Source: Pelargonium cotyledonis (taxonomy: Eukaryota; Streptophyta; Magnoliopsida; Geraniales; Geraniaceae). Taken from it: a stretch of 34,188 nucleotides of DNA. Under the pieces are notes generated by a model. The model was given only the letters and a program-made list of their open reading frames with translations, ran no database searches and was not told where the DNA came from. The position numbers and the translations under genes were made by a program. The stretch covers positions 1 through 34,188 of the forward strand of contig JAYMTA010000226.1 in NCBI GenBank assembly GCA_036897625.1, given 5' to 3'. This document shows, piece by piece, positions 1-12,340 of the stretch (position 1 is its first letter; the number at the start of each line of letters is the position of its first letter).

Positions 1-2330
1 TAGGATTACAAAGTCTTATTTATCTGCAGAATATTTTGCTTGTTGAAGATGTTTGCTATTCTTCTTGTTGCTACGAGTCTTTCCTTCATTTCTGTGTGTA
101 CCTTCACCAATTTATTTACCTTTTTTTCAATCTTCGTAATTTTTTTTTAAGAGGTTTTCAATCTTTGTATTATGCATTAAAGAAATACTTTTATATATAT
201 AAGAGTATCAGAATCTCAGTTAAAAGATAAACAAAATAGATCTGGGCGGGACGATCTGAGTCAACAATTCATTGAGGCGGGTATGAGTATAAATAGTTGA
301 TGTGGTATCACCTAATTGGTCATGAAATATTGACTGAGATTACCAGACACTAAATCATAGGCGAGAGTATCAACCAATAAATCATGTCCGAGGGTATTTT
401 TTCTCTATAATTAATACATCTATGTATATTATATTTTTACTATAGAATAAACACTGTAAATATGAAATTTCGTCAAGAGTTTGTAAATCTACTCACTCCT
501 CTAAGCTTGACATAGAACATGACGACTTACCCAAGTCTCTTATGAAAATTTGAAACCGCTAATAGTGGTTCGGTTTGAAAATTTGAAAAAAACCGACCGC
601 TGACCGCCCCTACTATATATACATATATATCTTTAATGTTAAAAGAAAAAATCAAATCAAATAATTGTCTTGAGAATGTGGAGTGCTAGTCTTAATTTAC
701 CTGAACATTTGTGAAACATTTTGAAGTGGATTGGTCCACACAGAAGCTATATAATAACCAAGTAATTAACATCCGAATATCTGATTGCTTAAATTGATAC
801 ATATATCCAGATTCAAGATCAACAGAAAATGAAGTTCATGCTTCTAATATATATATATATAACAATTAACTTAGAAGAAAAAAGGAAGTCAAATTTGCAT
901 ATTAACTTTATGTGGAATTGGGTGATTACTTTTGAGCTCTTTCTTTGATGATTCCAATAGCTTTGGATAATGATAATTAGCTAAAGAAAATGATAATATA
1001 CACTTAAACATGTTAAAGCAAACCTGATTAGTTAAACATGTTAAAGCAAACCTGATTAGCCTATAGCTCTGCAACTCTTAAACTAATCACCTGTACAATA
1101 TCTTTAAGAATACTAATTGTTAAGAGCAATAGACCAATATTTAGTGACACATGCACAAAGCAAAAAAAGATCTGATACCATACTCTTCATCAAAATAATT
1201 CTTTCATCAGAATGCACAAGATCCAGACTCAATGAACAAATCAATAAACCATGCACCAATAAGCAAAAGCAATTAGCAACTGTATGATTATAGCTAGGGT
1301 TGCAGAGGTTGATCAAGCTGGCCTAGTGTGCCAATTTTAAATTCGTAGAGGAAACAAATTGGTGTGACGAAGCGAATGTGGTAATCAAACACTAACCAAA
1401 GTTCAAAATTTGTAATATAATCAGATCTTCTTAGCTAGCTAGGTACTGCAACCCTAATCGTTAAGTCGGATCATGAAACGTGGACATACGCTGTCCGCTA
1501 GCTCATTCCATATCAAATTATTATTTCAAGCAAAGTTAAATCTTGATCAAGAAACAGCAAGATTGCTTACAGATTATAGGGGGTGCTGCAACAAGGGTGG
1601 GGAGGTGGTGGGTGCTATGGAGGGGACCACATTGGCTACTTTCTAGGTGTAAATTCTGGTTTATTTGGTTTCTCCGTTCCACAAAACCATTTTTTATTTG
1701 TGAAGCTAAATCAAAACTTGAATAGTGCACTATGAAATCACAGTAGAGGCATGTCATGATATGAAGCTCAAAGTAGAAAGCTTTGTATCTATTTTGAGCT
1801 TGCTTTGTTAACTAGATTACACAACTACAAAACTTTGTAACTATGCAAATCACTGCTTATTGGGTCTTGATATTTCAATCATCATCACCAATATGAACAA
1901 TTCATATATTTGTGTGGGAGTGTGAGTATGAGTGTGTTTTGAATTGTACCTGGCCTGTCAACATTTTGTTTGTTTTATCTCTCAAGAAACCTACTCTGGC
2001 AGTACTTCCAGACAACCTGCACAAAACCTCACGGCACATTATGGGACATAATATATACTAGTACAAACCAACAACACATATATTCATTCATGTTCTAATA
2101 GAAATTTTGGTTTCTATTGCGGATATTTATAATTTTAAGATAGATTTGGCCTAACGTGAACGTTAAATTAACTTGTTTCGTATTAAAATATTTCGTTGAA
2201 CCACCAAACCACTCAGTATTTAACATGTAATGATGATGACTACGCGTCATCCATGCGACATGTGCATCTTGACAAATAGCATGTTGCATTACAAGCGCGT
2301 GCACGCGCGCACACATATATGAAGAGACAT
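1..2330. other. intergenic region, no gene recognised
   Basis: AT-rich DNA with short reading frames only, none with a recognisable motif or convincing splice structure. It contains a 28-bp tandem duplication, an AT-dinucleotide run near 848-860, and a terminal-repeat-like scrap near 540-615 that reads like the end of a transposon. The last few hundred bases must hold the promoter of the downstream NF-YB gene. Confidence 0.6.
1004..1059. repeat. perfect 28-bp tandem duplication
   Basis: Two adjacent identical 28-bp copies (1004-1031 and 1032-1059), each beginning ttaaacatgttaaagc and ending ctgattag. The lack of any mismatch suggests a recent slippage or repair event. No function is evident. 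Confidence 0.9.
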
Positions 2331-2333
2331 CTT

Positions 2334-2340
2334 TATAAAA
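2334..2340 (+). promoter_or_regulatory. TATA box of the NF-YB gene
   Basis: tataaaa lies 78-84 bases before the ATG at 2418. A start of transcription about 30 bases downstream would fall near 2365, giving a 5' leader of roughly 50 bases. This is a consensus match plus position; the true start site is not visible. Confidence 0.55.
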
Positions 2341-2361
2341 GTGAGTAAGCTAAATATCTAG

Positions 2362-2425
2362 ATGAACTGCAACGTGTATGCGTTTGGAGGAGGTTGAAGC
2401 TCATCAGATTGAAAGAAATGGTTGA
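2362..2425 (+). promoter_or_regulatory. two short upstream ORFs, one overlapping the NF-YB start
   Basis: An ATG at 2362 opens an 11-codon frame that stops at 2395-2397. A second ATG at 2378 opens a 15-codon frame ([15 protein letters not shown]) whose stop at 2423-2425 lies beyond the main ATG at 2418, in another frame. Both upstream ATGs have T at -3, a weak context, while the main ATG has A at -3 and G at +4, so leaky scanning is likely. With a TATA-driven start near 2365 the first ATG may not be in the transcript, but the second probably is. Confidence 0.4.
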
Positions 2426-2837
2426 TCATGAGCAAGATCGTTTGCTGCCTATTGCCAACGTGGGCAGACTCATGAAGAAGATCCTGCCCCCATCTGCAAA
2501 GATCTCCAAAGAAGCAAAACAAACAATGCAAGAATGTGCAACAGAGTTCGTTAGTTTTGTGACAGGCGAAGCATCTGACAAGTGTCACAAGGAGAATCGG
2601 AAAACTGTGAATGGAGATGACATCTGTTGGGCTCTCAGTGCCCTAGGTTTTGATAACTATGCTGATGCTATAGCAAGGTATTTGTATAAATATAGGGAAG
2701 CTGAGAGAGAGAAAGCTAACCAGCAAAATTTTAGTACTGGCGAAAGCAACGATGATGAATCAAATCCTAGAATCCGCCAACCAGATGGGAAGCAACCTGA
2801 AACTTCAACTTCATTAAGGATTTCTGGGCCATCTTGA
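2418..2837 (+). CDS. NFYB4: NF-YB (HAP3/CBF-A) transcription factor subunit, NF-YB4/5 type
   Basis: Intronless, 139 aa. NF-YB pairs with NF-YC through a histone fold, and the dimer joins NF-YA to bind CCAAT boxes in the nucleus. Visible: the entry motif [15 protein letters not shown] at residues 7-21, the central block [22 protein letters not shown], and the closing helix [20 protein letters not shown] near 80-99, followed by a polar low-complexity tail. At the position where LEC1-type proteins carry Asp this one has Lys (ISKEAK, residues 29-34), so it is a non-LEC1 member. The very short N-terminus and wording such as QECATEF and WALSALG recall Arabidopsis NF-YB4 more than NF-YB5, from memory. 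ATG 2418 was chosen because it has a strong context and sits just before the conserved domain. A frame extends upstream only through non-ATG codons. Family is near certain, the paralogue number less so. Confidence 0.93.
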   Translation: MVDHEQDRLLPIANVGRLMKKILPPSAKISKEAKQTMQECATEFVSFVTGEASDKCHKENRKTVNGDDICWALSALGFDNYADAIARYLYKYREAEREKANQQNFSTGESNDDESNPRIRQPDGKQPETSTSLRISGPS

Positions 2838-5800
2838 GTACAATCTTGGTTTTGGCTTCATGTTCAAAATGACACGAAAACGTCATTGGCGGTGTTATGA
2901 TCGATGAATGTCAAGGCAGGAAGAGATTTCAGTCTATAAATGGTAAAAGTTTGTATCTGTCTGTTCAATTTTTTGTTTATTTCTATTTTCTATTATTGTA
3001 GTTTCCTATCTTTTCCCCTATTAATTTCCTTATTGTTGGAGGAGAGGAAGTTTTGTTAGATATGATGAATGAGCAGTGGTACTTACATGTGTTCTATGAA
3101 TGATATTTCAAGAAGGTTAAAATGGTATATAGGATCTTAATTTTGAAAGACAGCTTTATATATCAGAAGGAAGTGTTAAGGTCACTATACCGATCCTATG
3201 TTATTTATCTATGAACTGTAAACCACATTGATGATGTATTTACATATACCTAATTGGAACATTTTCCATTGTTTTGATTGACCACTTCTTCATTTTCCTT
3301 AAAATATGTAGTTCAATTATTAAAGTACTTAAGAATTTCTCCAGAATAATTAGTAACACCTTCTTTTCTTAATTATTGCTAATGTTGATCAGTTATTGAA
3401 AGTTGAAACAATATTATGTCCTGTCTTAATTGTACTCAACACCCTGTAATGATACCTCAACAGGTAACCTTAAACTGAATATATTTGGTCTTAGCATTCT
3501 GCAATATCAGCAAATCATGCAAAACTTCTCTTTTCAATTACTGATAATTCAAATCATCATTATTATGAACCAATTCAAGAATTGATTTCTCCCACTCATG
3601 CCTCAGTAGATGAGAATCCATGTATTTCTGTCATTATTCATCAATCAACAGTATCCGATATTAATCTCATTAGTAAGATCGATGTTGTGCTAATATTATC
3701 ATAAGCATCTCCCGACAGCACAGAACGGGCACATATCAACATGCTGCCCTAAAATCATAGTATTTTCAATAAAATTAAAGAAAAACATAAATTAAAACTG
3801 AATGATCAATTTGTTTGAAGGTCATGAGGAATCTTTGCCTTAAAAGAGCGAAGCATAAGTTCTAACCTCAATCAGTTGGTCAGTTCATGAGCACATATGT
3901 ATGATCTCTCATGAATACAACCCTAGTCCTTGATCATCATTCCCTTCTGGACTATCCCTACATTGTTAACGGAAAGCTTAGAGTTATCAACCAAAAACCT
4001 TTATTTCATGAATCTGGTTTTCTTGTGACCCTAACACATATTCATGTACAGAAAATAGTCAAAAGTATTCTAATTAAAATTAGATATGTTCCAGGTTAGG
4101 GGTTTGCTTAACCCTAGAATCAGGGACCACTGTTATTGTAGCTTTACATGACATGATTCTCCGTGAAAACCCAATCACATCTCAAGCATGCTTAACTATA
4201 ATTACTAGATTAATGCAAATGGATTGGGCAATCATCCCTTAAAATAGATGGCTATACTAGCTAAAGCCTTATATAAAATTACAATTTCTGACAGAATTAG
4301 GGTTTCAACTTGCAGCCTAGGGTTTCTGTTCCGGGGGACCACTTCTCAACTAACATCTCACCAAATAAATGAATGAATTCTAAGGTTCTCTAAGTACAAA
4401 AGGTATGGAAGAAACCCTCACAAAGTGTTTCTGCAGAAAGGAAAGTACAGATATGAGAGAGCATAATGCAAAATATGAGAGACAAAAGCTGAAATCCTCA
4501 AAACTTTTTGATAAAACTAGATAGTTCTGCCAATGGAATAACATGTGATAGTTTTCTTGATGGGATGATATTGAAAACCTCAAAACTTTTGGAACAACTA
4601 CATCAATGCTTCTAATATGCACTGGTTGTCTTGATAGATTGATCTTAGAAATATACATGTGCTGCTCCCATGGGGGTTTCCGACCATGGAATTGAGGCAT
4701 CGAACTTCATAATATATGCTCACATGAACTGCATAGCCTGTCGGCGAACGACAAATTGCACTTTGGCAATGGTGAACCATTATTAAAGGGAACGAATTAA
4801 CCAGCTTGCAACGCATTTGCTGCTCCCATTTTCCAGGACAGAAGTCATAAGGCTCATGGGTTGTCCATGTGGGTTGCAGTAAGCTAAGCATATGTTACAA
4901 TGTCAACTGATGTCAATGTGACCTATGACATGTTTCAAAAGCTGCACTGATCTTCTTAAACCCTAGTGTGGTCCATGGAACTTAGGTTTATGTATGTCAG
5001 AATACATATAGTACCAAAGTCATGAAGCCATGACAATTTACCAATACATGCTCAACATGGTCCATGAACATCATAGGTGGTAGGTCAGGGATCTTAACAC
5101 ATCAAATACTTAGAAATTAAATCTATTAAGAAGTAGAAGAAATTCCAGAAGCTATAAGTCTGTGTATGTGTTCTTTGTTCCCCTCATTATATGTTCTAGA
5201 TAAACTAAGCTCGGATATCATTTAAGAAAATAATTCACTACTTAGTTTCTTTGAAATGATAGAGCATTTCAAGCAGTCTTCTTGCTTGTGTGCTGAACAC
5301 CAGAGAACAAAAAAAAAATACATCATCTTACTAATCTGGTAATGAGAACACTGTCATAACAAACCAAGAAGAAACTGCTGTGAGTTGTCAATAGTATTTT
5401 ATTTTTTAATGAGAGCAAAGGAAAAAGTTTATTTTCTTTATTTTGGTATTTCAGATAATATATACAATAGTGTAAATCTTCTTTGAAGGGACTGATCTGT
5501 TGACTAGGGGGATGTTATCGGTTATCCTAATTATACTATGCTTTGCAGGCCTGATCTCAAGCACGGATTTAAGATTTTATATGTTGAGAATCAGTATGAG
5601 AAGAATTCGTAGCTGTTACATTTTGCTAATGATTGAAGGATTGAGTTCAGAATTTTAGCATTTGATATAACAACTATCGATTATTTGATCATACTTTGCT
5701 TCTTAATACAAGAAGTAATTATATTCACAATTTGTTGTACTTTTTCTTTACGAGGCAGTTTTTGTGCCTTTTTGGCTATTTGTGCCATCTTGTTTAAACA

Positions 5801-6467
5801 AGATAGGTCAATAGAAAGGCACTGCATGTTTCAAGTTAATGAAAGCTCACTGCCAGCTCTAGTTAATTCTTGAGCCATATTGATACGACTTTGCCCTTTC
5901 AAACAAATCAAGCTTCAATGGAGCAGCAGTGGATTCATCCCGATATCTCAACCAAGTTTTGCATTTTGCAGTAAGCTAGTGGGTAGTAAAATATATAAGA
6001 AAGGGCCAAAAAGTGTAAAAACATGAACTGAGAATAGTAAAACAAGACCAATATTCTCCATTCAAGTGGAGATTGGGACGGGGATGGAATCAAAGATGTC
6101 CCTCACTAAAGAACTTGAAACACGCATATAATTTATGAAGATATACTCATGAATAGTGGAACACTGTTACATGTAATTAGCATGGTGGTTCGTGAAGAAT
6201 TTAAAATTTGTTAATTTTGGAGTTCAGTTCATTAAACATCTTTGTGTTTGTAGTTCTCATGAACTTATTTACAAATAGATACACATACTTTCAATTTTTT
6301 TTTTACAAATAGATCAAGTTCATCAACATTAAAATTCTCCATGATTGTATGCTTACATGGCTGGCACCACATATTTAGAAGTCCAGTTGGTACTTGTGTT
6401 TTAAACTATAGTATTGTATTTGTTGACCAGTTTTGGCTTTAGTTGTCCGTTAGCCTCTTGCAAGTTT

Positions 6468-6498
6468 TCTTCTTCTTCTTCTTCTTCTTCTTCTTCTT
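6468..6498. repeat. CTT trinucleotide microsatellite
   Basis: About nine to ten CTT units run here, followed by T-rich and A-rich runs. It is a simple sequence repeat with no sign of coding use. Confidence 0.9.
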
Positions 6499-6714
6499 TT
6501 TTTATAAAAAAAAATGTTTTTTTACACAGTAGCCAACGGGAACTGCAGCTGCAGCCATTGTTGATTTTGATAGGTTCAAATAAAAGTTGGCAAAGATAAA
6601 GGTTTGTTATTTATTTTACATTGCTTTGATTTATGTCTGCCCATCCCTTGTGTTGGTAAATGCTAAGCTTTATAATAATTTTTTTTATTATTCCTTTTGC
6701 TTATTAAAGTATTT

Positions 6715-6850
6715 GGGTTAGAGGTAAATCTGGTACCAAACTAAGGAAACTCAATTTGGTACCTAATCTTTTATTCCACCAGATTTAGTACCCACACTTC
6801 TATTTTGAACTCAATTGAGTGCCAGCCGTCTATACCCGTTAAATGTGCAC
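6715..6850. repeat. MITE-like 'aatttggtacc' patch
   Basis: The stretch repeats phrases of the type 'ctcaatttggtac' and 'agatttagtaccc', the style of the termini of a common plant MITE/Mutator-like family. Similar phrases occur at 27362-27627, 28180-28277 and 33515-33620 in this window. Ends and target duplication could not be placed. Confidence 0.35.
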
Positions 6851-8457
6851 TTAACTTAATGACATGAGATGTCTTGATTTTTCTGGCAACCGAAAAATTC
6901 AAGACATGAGTTTTCCGAGCCTGAGGTGAGGGGTCCCTGGGGTGGAGGATGCAAACTGATCAGGCAAGACTCAAGAGCTTGCAAAAATGAAAATAGAGAG
7001 TGCAGCATTATTTTAGTTAAACTTTCAATGTGTTATATATTATTTTGCAAGAAGTACTTTTAGTTCTGTTTGTTTTCAGGTAATTCAGGGTTTAAGAGCA
7101 GTTTTATGGCAATTCTCCATTATGTATTTTTTATCATGTCAATTGAGCATAAATTTACATGTCAGTATTCACATCAACAAATAATGTCAATCAAATTATC
7201 ATTCATCAACATCAACCAACGGAATAATTTAATTTATATATACAAAATTGAAAGATTATCTGTTTAAAAAAGTTGGGTAAGATGAATCTCTTTATACATG
7301 TGAAAGTTCACATATAACAAATAGGTGTAGCATTTAGTTTCGGATCTTTATGTTGGAATTGTAGAATTAATTAAGTTTTGAGTGTTTGTTTCGTGTTTGT
7401 ATGACTTGTATGTTTAGAGTTCGGATACCTGCAAGACTTAATTCTTGATAAATGCATATGAATGAAGTGAATATTTTGAGCATGTGACTTGGCTTGAAAG
7501 GCGGAAAATAAGTTACGGGAGCAAAGGCATTGGGGATACAAGAACGAAGGCAATTGCTTTATACAAGGTTGGGGCCGGGTTTGAGTTTGGGTTTCCTATT
7601 TTTGTATACCGAAACTCGAAACTGAGATATTGAGGATCAAGTGCAATCAACCACCTGCCCTACTACTAAGTATTTGTCCTCTGTGTATATATACATGTAT
7701 CTGAACTCACAAGAGGGTCCTAAAAGGGATTCTAATTATAGTTTTGATGAGCTAAATGCAAGAGAAACTTGAAATGGGTCAAGCTGATATAACCATAGAA
7801 ACAAACTGGTCAGGACTGATAGTATCAGATGAACTTCCTTGAGTTCTCCTGCCCAATTCTGATATTAAGGTTTAGATTGACCCAGCCATATCTGACTCCA
7901 AGCTAAGGTTAATGAGCCAAACTTGAGAATTTTAATGTTTGGATCAATCAAGCAAGTTTAGTTAGGAACCTGGTCCATTGTTAAGCCTAGCTGGAGCACA
8001 TCCCCGTGTTCGCCTTTTGCAGCCACCCACCCATTCTTGGACTTCAGCTGATTTTTACAAATTCCCAACCATAAAGAATGAGCCAGGAGATAATGGAAGT
8101 ATGTTAAAGAAGAAAAGTTAATAAGAAACTCAGAAAACCACATGACAAAAGCAGTGGAATGATGAATCCTAGATTTTAGATCATAGATATACTGAAATCT
8201 AAACCAAATGTCTAAGTAAAATTGATAACTCCATTGAGTCTATGAGAAGTCTTTACAGTCAGTTCTCCAAGTATGATTGTTCAAGATTGGGATATACTTT
8301 TCGAAGAGACCTATCTATTTCCTTCAAAGTCAGGGTATGGATGAGTGATTTTTGAATCAATATCTGACTATTTGATGAGATTCACAATAATCGATCTAGA
8401 AAGAAAATAGCAGAAAAGAAAGCAATGCAAAACAATTCAAATAATGAACTTGAAGAA

Positions 8458-11273
8458 TCAAAAGATTTGATTGATAAAAGCTTCCACAAATCCCCAACCA
8501 TCATCAATATCGGGTCCAACCCAATAACCAGTTATGTGAGTACAAGAACCTACACTGACAGGATAAACATTTTGGATGATAGGTCTTGACAGAGTAATTG
8601 AATGAATTAGAGAACTCCGGTTGACAGAAAAAAGGCCTCTGTTGGAGTTGCAGGCGGCAAAAAGTTTGGGTGCTGCAAAAGTAATTCAGAATGTCAGCCC
8701 AGCAAAGCAAATCACAAAATAGGGTTTTGGATCTGTAATAAGATGAACAATACTTAAGGATCAGTTGGTCTTCAGGAGTTTGGGATCTTGGGATCTTGGA
8801 TTCCATTTCAAATTTGCTTGTTTCAAATACAAATATAATGTTTGGAGAACTATAGAATTTCAAACGACAAGGTAAGAGTTGTATTAGAAAGAGCATGTTT
8901 TCAATCCTATTGGATTTGAGTCAAATCCAAATCCAAATTATTTGAGCATCCAAACGTTGTATTTGGCTTAAATACAGAATTTCAAATGAAATCCAAGAAT
9001 TCAAACAGAGTATCATGGAAGATAACTTTTCTCACTTCCTGGTGTTTGGTAAAACAAAGAAGTCCACTTCTGAAATAATTCACCAAGTGAAGCCAACTAT
9101 TGGGCACAATATAATTGTTCATTTGCTTAATTTTGGAATTAATCTAGTTTTTGCTTTGTTATCAGGATTTAGAAAAACAACAATAAGGATAACTTATATA
9201 TTTTCTTGTCTTAATGATGTATTTTTTTATACCTTTTCTTAATATAGAAAAAGAATTTAGGGCTTCCTTGATAACTACGAATTCACAATTAGCTCAAAGG
9301 AATTCTAGATTCCAAATATAAATGTAAGGCAAAACTGCAAATAACTACCATTTACTTGAACCAATTTGTCAATAGATACTGCTAACTACTTGTTCGCGAC
9401 AGCGGACAACCCTCTAGTTTAGCATGACCACTCCTTCTATAAGACCATAAAGACTGCAACACACCTATATAAATAGGATATGATATGCCAAAATATATTA
9501 GTCTTTCATCTTATTCTCAACCTCTTTCATCTTATTCTCAACCTCTTTCATCTTAAACCCATAAACATCAATGCCACTCTCTTTCATTAAGACTGTTCCA
9601 CATGACTACTCTACGTCTATCTCAATATCCTAAGTAAGATTAGCAGAAACTTATGCATCAGCAATTAATAATTTCTAACAGAACTTCACACATGTTTCAG
9701 TATTTTTTTCAAGAAAACAAATTCCAACTCGTGATACAAACTCTAACCTGAAATCAAATTAGGAACACATATATGTCAAATCTAAAGTTATAACTTGAAA
9801 TGCTAGAAGCTTCCTTGGAAAATCACAACTGATTCCACTTCTAGAACTGACCTTCAACTCCAAGTTCATTTCAAAGTTAATTTTTTTTCAAAAGAAGTAT
9901 GCATCAGCACAATAATGTTTGCATGAAGAAATTTGAGTACCCACATGAAGTTTAAACAAAATGAAGTAAGAAACAAGCGGCAATCATGTTTTACGCTGAT
10001 ATCATTTAGGATAAAGAAAACCTGTTGTGATGGTTGCTTTACTTGAAAGTCTAGACAGAACTGATTTCCTCAAATGCATTTCCTGAAGGCAAGTCCCAAC
10101 AAGAAAGATGCATTAGGATTTAGGATTACTCATCATGTAATCAACTGAACATGCAATCTACAAAACAAAGCATGATTTATGACCAAGATAATTCAGCTAA
10201 GTTTTACTGAGAAGCACATCAAGAAGAATTGCTACAACATGATTTTATATTTGTAGTTACAGGATTGTACAAAAGGATAATCTCTTCTTGATTACAAAAT
10301 CACCACAACATGGCATAGGCATAGAAATAATACATTTGTTCTAGACATTACATGCTACCAAAATGCCAAAAGTTGTTTTACCAGTATTCTCGTACATGTA
10401 AACATAAAAGTACCTCAGTTTTCCTTGCTACCTGATGCAGAATCAATCAATTCAAGTTTCCTTAACAAGAAGTCCATACAAATAACATTTCACGTGTTCA
10501 TGAGCTGAGTCCCCTCCACTTTCAATGAATGGTGATAAAATGCATTAAATAGCCATCAACTAAACTAAAAGAAACCAAATACCACTGTCAGAGCGAAAAA
10601 CATCCACCTCCAACCAACCCATGCACCTAACCGTACAGGAATTCTATGTTGCCTTAAGAGTTCATTTATTTAAGTTTCTTTTCACCCCCTCTTTTTTCCA
10701 CTTGCGATTAATCATCTGTATCGGGTTGCTATATGAAATGGTCTTAGCACTGGTCATCTCAATTACTTGAGAACAAGAATATCAAAAGACACAAGCTTCA
10801 TTTTTTAAGCTTCATTTTTCATCCATTTCTCCGGAATAGTGAACTACAAGAACCCACCAACACGCAAATGAGACATGGGCATTTCAACAGGAACATATAT
10901 ATAAGGTAAATATAAAGCATAGGTACTCACGGATGATCAGAAACAGCAGGAAAACACAAATTGATTATATAAGAAAAAAGAGAAAAATATATATATTCAC
11001 ACCAAATTAGCAGCTTCCCATTTTCCTGAAAGCATAAATTAATTTCACAAACTAGCAGTTCTCATCTCGTGCCCTAACGATAAAGTATAGGTTTGATTTG
11101 GACGCAACGGTGCAGAATAATGTAAGAGAGCATTTGTTCTACATTTTCTCTGCAACCAAACGGGGGTTTTGGCAATTACGAAAAGGAAATGGAGAATCGG
11201 AGAGTACCTTGTGAAGAGGAAGCGGTGAAGGAGAGAGAACCATGGAGAAACTTAGGGAGACCAAGCAAGCCAT
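8458..11273 (-). CDS. small split gene, uncharacterised putative organelle-targeted protein
   Basis: Three minus-strand exons join in frame. Exon A is 11273-11208 (22 codons from ATG, donor AAG|gtactc). Exon B is 10082-10022 (acceptor ccttcag, donor CAG|gttttc). Exon C is 8672-8458 (acceptor ttttgcag, stop at 8460-8458). From the ATG in exon B (10079) the protein is 90 aa; if exon A is coding and joined directly it is 113 aa. The exon B start gives MHLRKSVLSRLSSKATITT, rich in Arg and Ser with no acidic residue, like a mitochondrial or plastid presequence. The C-terminus is compact and unlike random translation: GSCTHITGYWVGPDIDDGWG followed by FVEAFINQIF. I do not recognise the family and assign no function. 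Both the phase match across the 1.35-kb intron and the composition argue for a real gene; which start is used, and whether exon A is only 5' UTR, is uncertain. Confidence 0.6.
9502..9555. repeat. 21-bp tandem repeat, about 2.6 copies
   Basis: The unit tctttcatcttattctcaac plus one base repeats with period 21 and no mismatch in the first two copies, then breaks off after 12 bases. It lies inside the long intron between exons B and C of the minus-strand small gene. Confidence 0.85.
10414..10477 (-). other. possible alternative exon with a 20-codon ORF
   Basis: On the minus strand an ATG at 10477 opens MDFLLRKLELIDSASGSKEN and stops at 10417-10415. It is immediately followed by G and a donor-like gtactttt. 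It lies in the intron between exons A and B of the small split gene. It might be an alternative 5' exon or upstream ORF of that gene, or chance; no further support is visible. Confidence 0.25.
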
Positions 11274-11733
11274 TGAACTGTCTTGAAGCTTCGCTTTCAC
11301 GTTTCAAGTTCTTCCCGTTCCTGCTCCTTCGCTTCTCGTACGGTCTTTACTTTTTAAGAAATAAACATTGAGGACTTGTTTTAGTGAATTTGAACTGTTG
11401 AAATTGAGTTTAAATGTAAATTTGTTGTTAATCGGTTCCATTTTGAGTCATAACTAAGAAATTTGGAGACATAGTAACTTGTAAATCTTTTGATAAGAAA
11501 ATGGTTATAAATTTGTTTGTTAATCGATTTCATTCTAAGTCATAACTAAAAAGTTAGACACAATAAATTGTAAATTGTTTGATAGGAGCACAATCACTGT
11601 CATCAAAATTTCGCAAAATAGCTTGAGTACTACTCAAATTTTAAAATTGTGGCCGCTTTAGTATTCTTTTATAATCTAAATAGTATTTCACTTTATCATA
11701 ATTAAGTTTTTTATATTTAATTTTGATGAGATA

Positions 11734-12340
11734 TGAGATATCGTACTTTGGGATTTCTCTCTGCTGAAAGTAAAATCTATAAATTTTAGTGGGAGGCTAG
11801 GGTTTGTGTCCTTGTGACAACTAAGGTTTCAGTAAGGAGGAAGGAGGAGTGGTTGAGGCTGGGTGAAGGCTGGTCGGCGAGCAAAGTAATGGCGTTTGGG
11901 GCAAAGGCTTGCAGCAAGGATTGTTGTCTCCTTTTGGCATCAACGGCTTCATGCAGTCCAGAGCAGATTGGTGGTAACGTAGGGGAAGGGGATAGTCTGG
12001 GATTGGAAGAAAACCGGGCTCTTTAGGACTGACAGGACCCGTGAGGGGAGAGGATGGCTACCATGGTAGGACCAGTTGCGAGTAGCCATCGAATGTCGTA
12101 TGGTCTAGTTCAAGGTGAAGGCGGCTGGGGCTGATTTGATTGATCGCATTGTCTTAGGACAGTCTCCGTTTGGAGGCTTTAGTATCATTACCCTATATTT
12201 TTTTTCTGTTTTATTAGTTGGCTTGTAGAAAGTTTTTTCCTGTGTTTTTAGTTGTTTTTGTTTTTAGTTGGTTGGCTTGATTCAAGGTGCATTAATGTCA
12301 GTCTTCGTGGAATAATATTTTATGATGTTTCGTTTAAAAA
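11734..12340 (+). mobile_element. short non-LTR retroelement copy (LINE- or SINE-like)
   Basis: A 607-bp segment, more GC-rich than its surroundings, is flanked by direct repeats tttgatgagata at 11722-11733 and 12341-12352, as expected of a target-site duplication. Its 3' end is A-rich (tttaaaaa) directly before the right repeat, and the preceding 200 bases are T-rich with phrases typical of plant LINE 3' ends. No reverse transcriptase is encoded. It could be an internally deleted LINE or a LINE-mobilised non-autonomous element. Intact flanks suggest a moderately recent insertion. Confidence 0.55.

Larger units (their letters stand above)
2838..8457. other. long gene-poor stretch
   Basis: No exon chain with recognisable protein similarity was found on either strand. 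The reading frames here are AT-rich, lack motifs and do not link by good splice sites. A minus-strand frame at about 4598-4891 and a plus-strand one at 7497-7644 are the longest clean ones; neither resembles a family I know. The stretch includes 3' flank of the NF-YB gene, a CTT microsatellite, a MITE-like patch near 6715-6850, and probably the 3' UTR of the minus-strand gene that ends at 8458. Confidence 0.5.

Noticed and set aside
240-380. Possible third copy of the 33221-33404 MITE family
   Set aside because: Shares only short phrases such as 'gagtataaatagt' and 'attggt'; too diverged to assert by eye.
540-615. GC-richer scrap 'aaaccgaccgctgaccgccc' as a transposon end
   Set aside because: Resembles the terminus of a plant MITE but no partner terminus or target duplication was found.
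1165-1185. 'gatctgatacca', close to the complement of the common plant LTR primer-binding site
   Set aside because: Not an exact match, and no LTRs or coding parts lie around it.
4598-4891. 97-codon minus-strand frame, a candidate coding exon
   Set aside because: No recognisable motif, no good splice partners, and a composition (Cys/His/Ile rich) typical of chance translation of AT-rich DNA.
7497-7644. Plus-strand frame LERRKISYGSKGIGDTRTK...
   Set aside because: Clean for about 45 codons but without an upstream exon, acceptor or family resemblance.
7958-8143. Minus-strand frame ending KSKNGWVAAKGEHGDVLQLG, possible extra 3' exon of the small split gene
   Set aside because: The gene already has an in-frame stop at 8458, and splicing into this frame from exon C did not give a convincing continuation. 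An alternative last exon remains possible.
8790-9310. Pair of inverted 'aatttcaaatg/ggattc' phrases suggesting a MITE
   Set aside because: Only low-complexity AT-rich similarity; no definable ends or target duplication.
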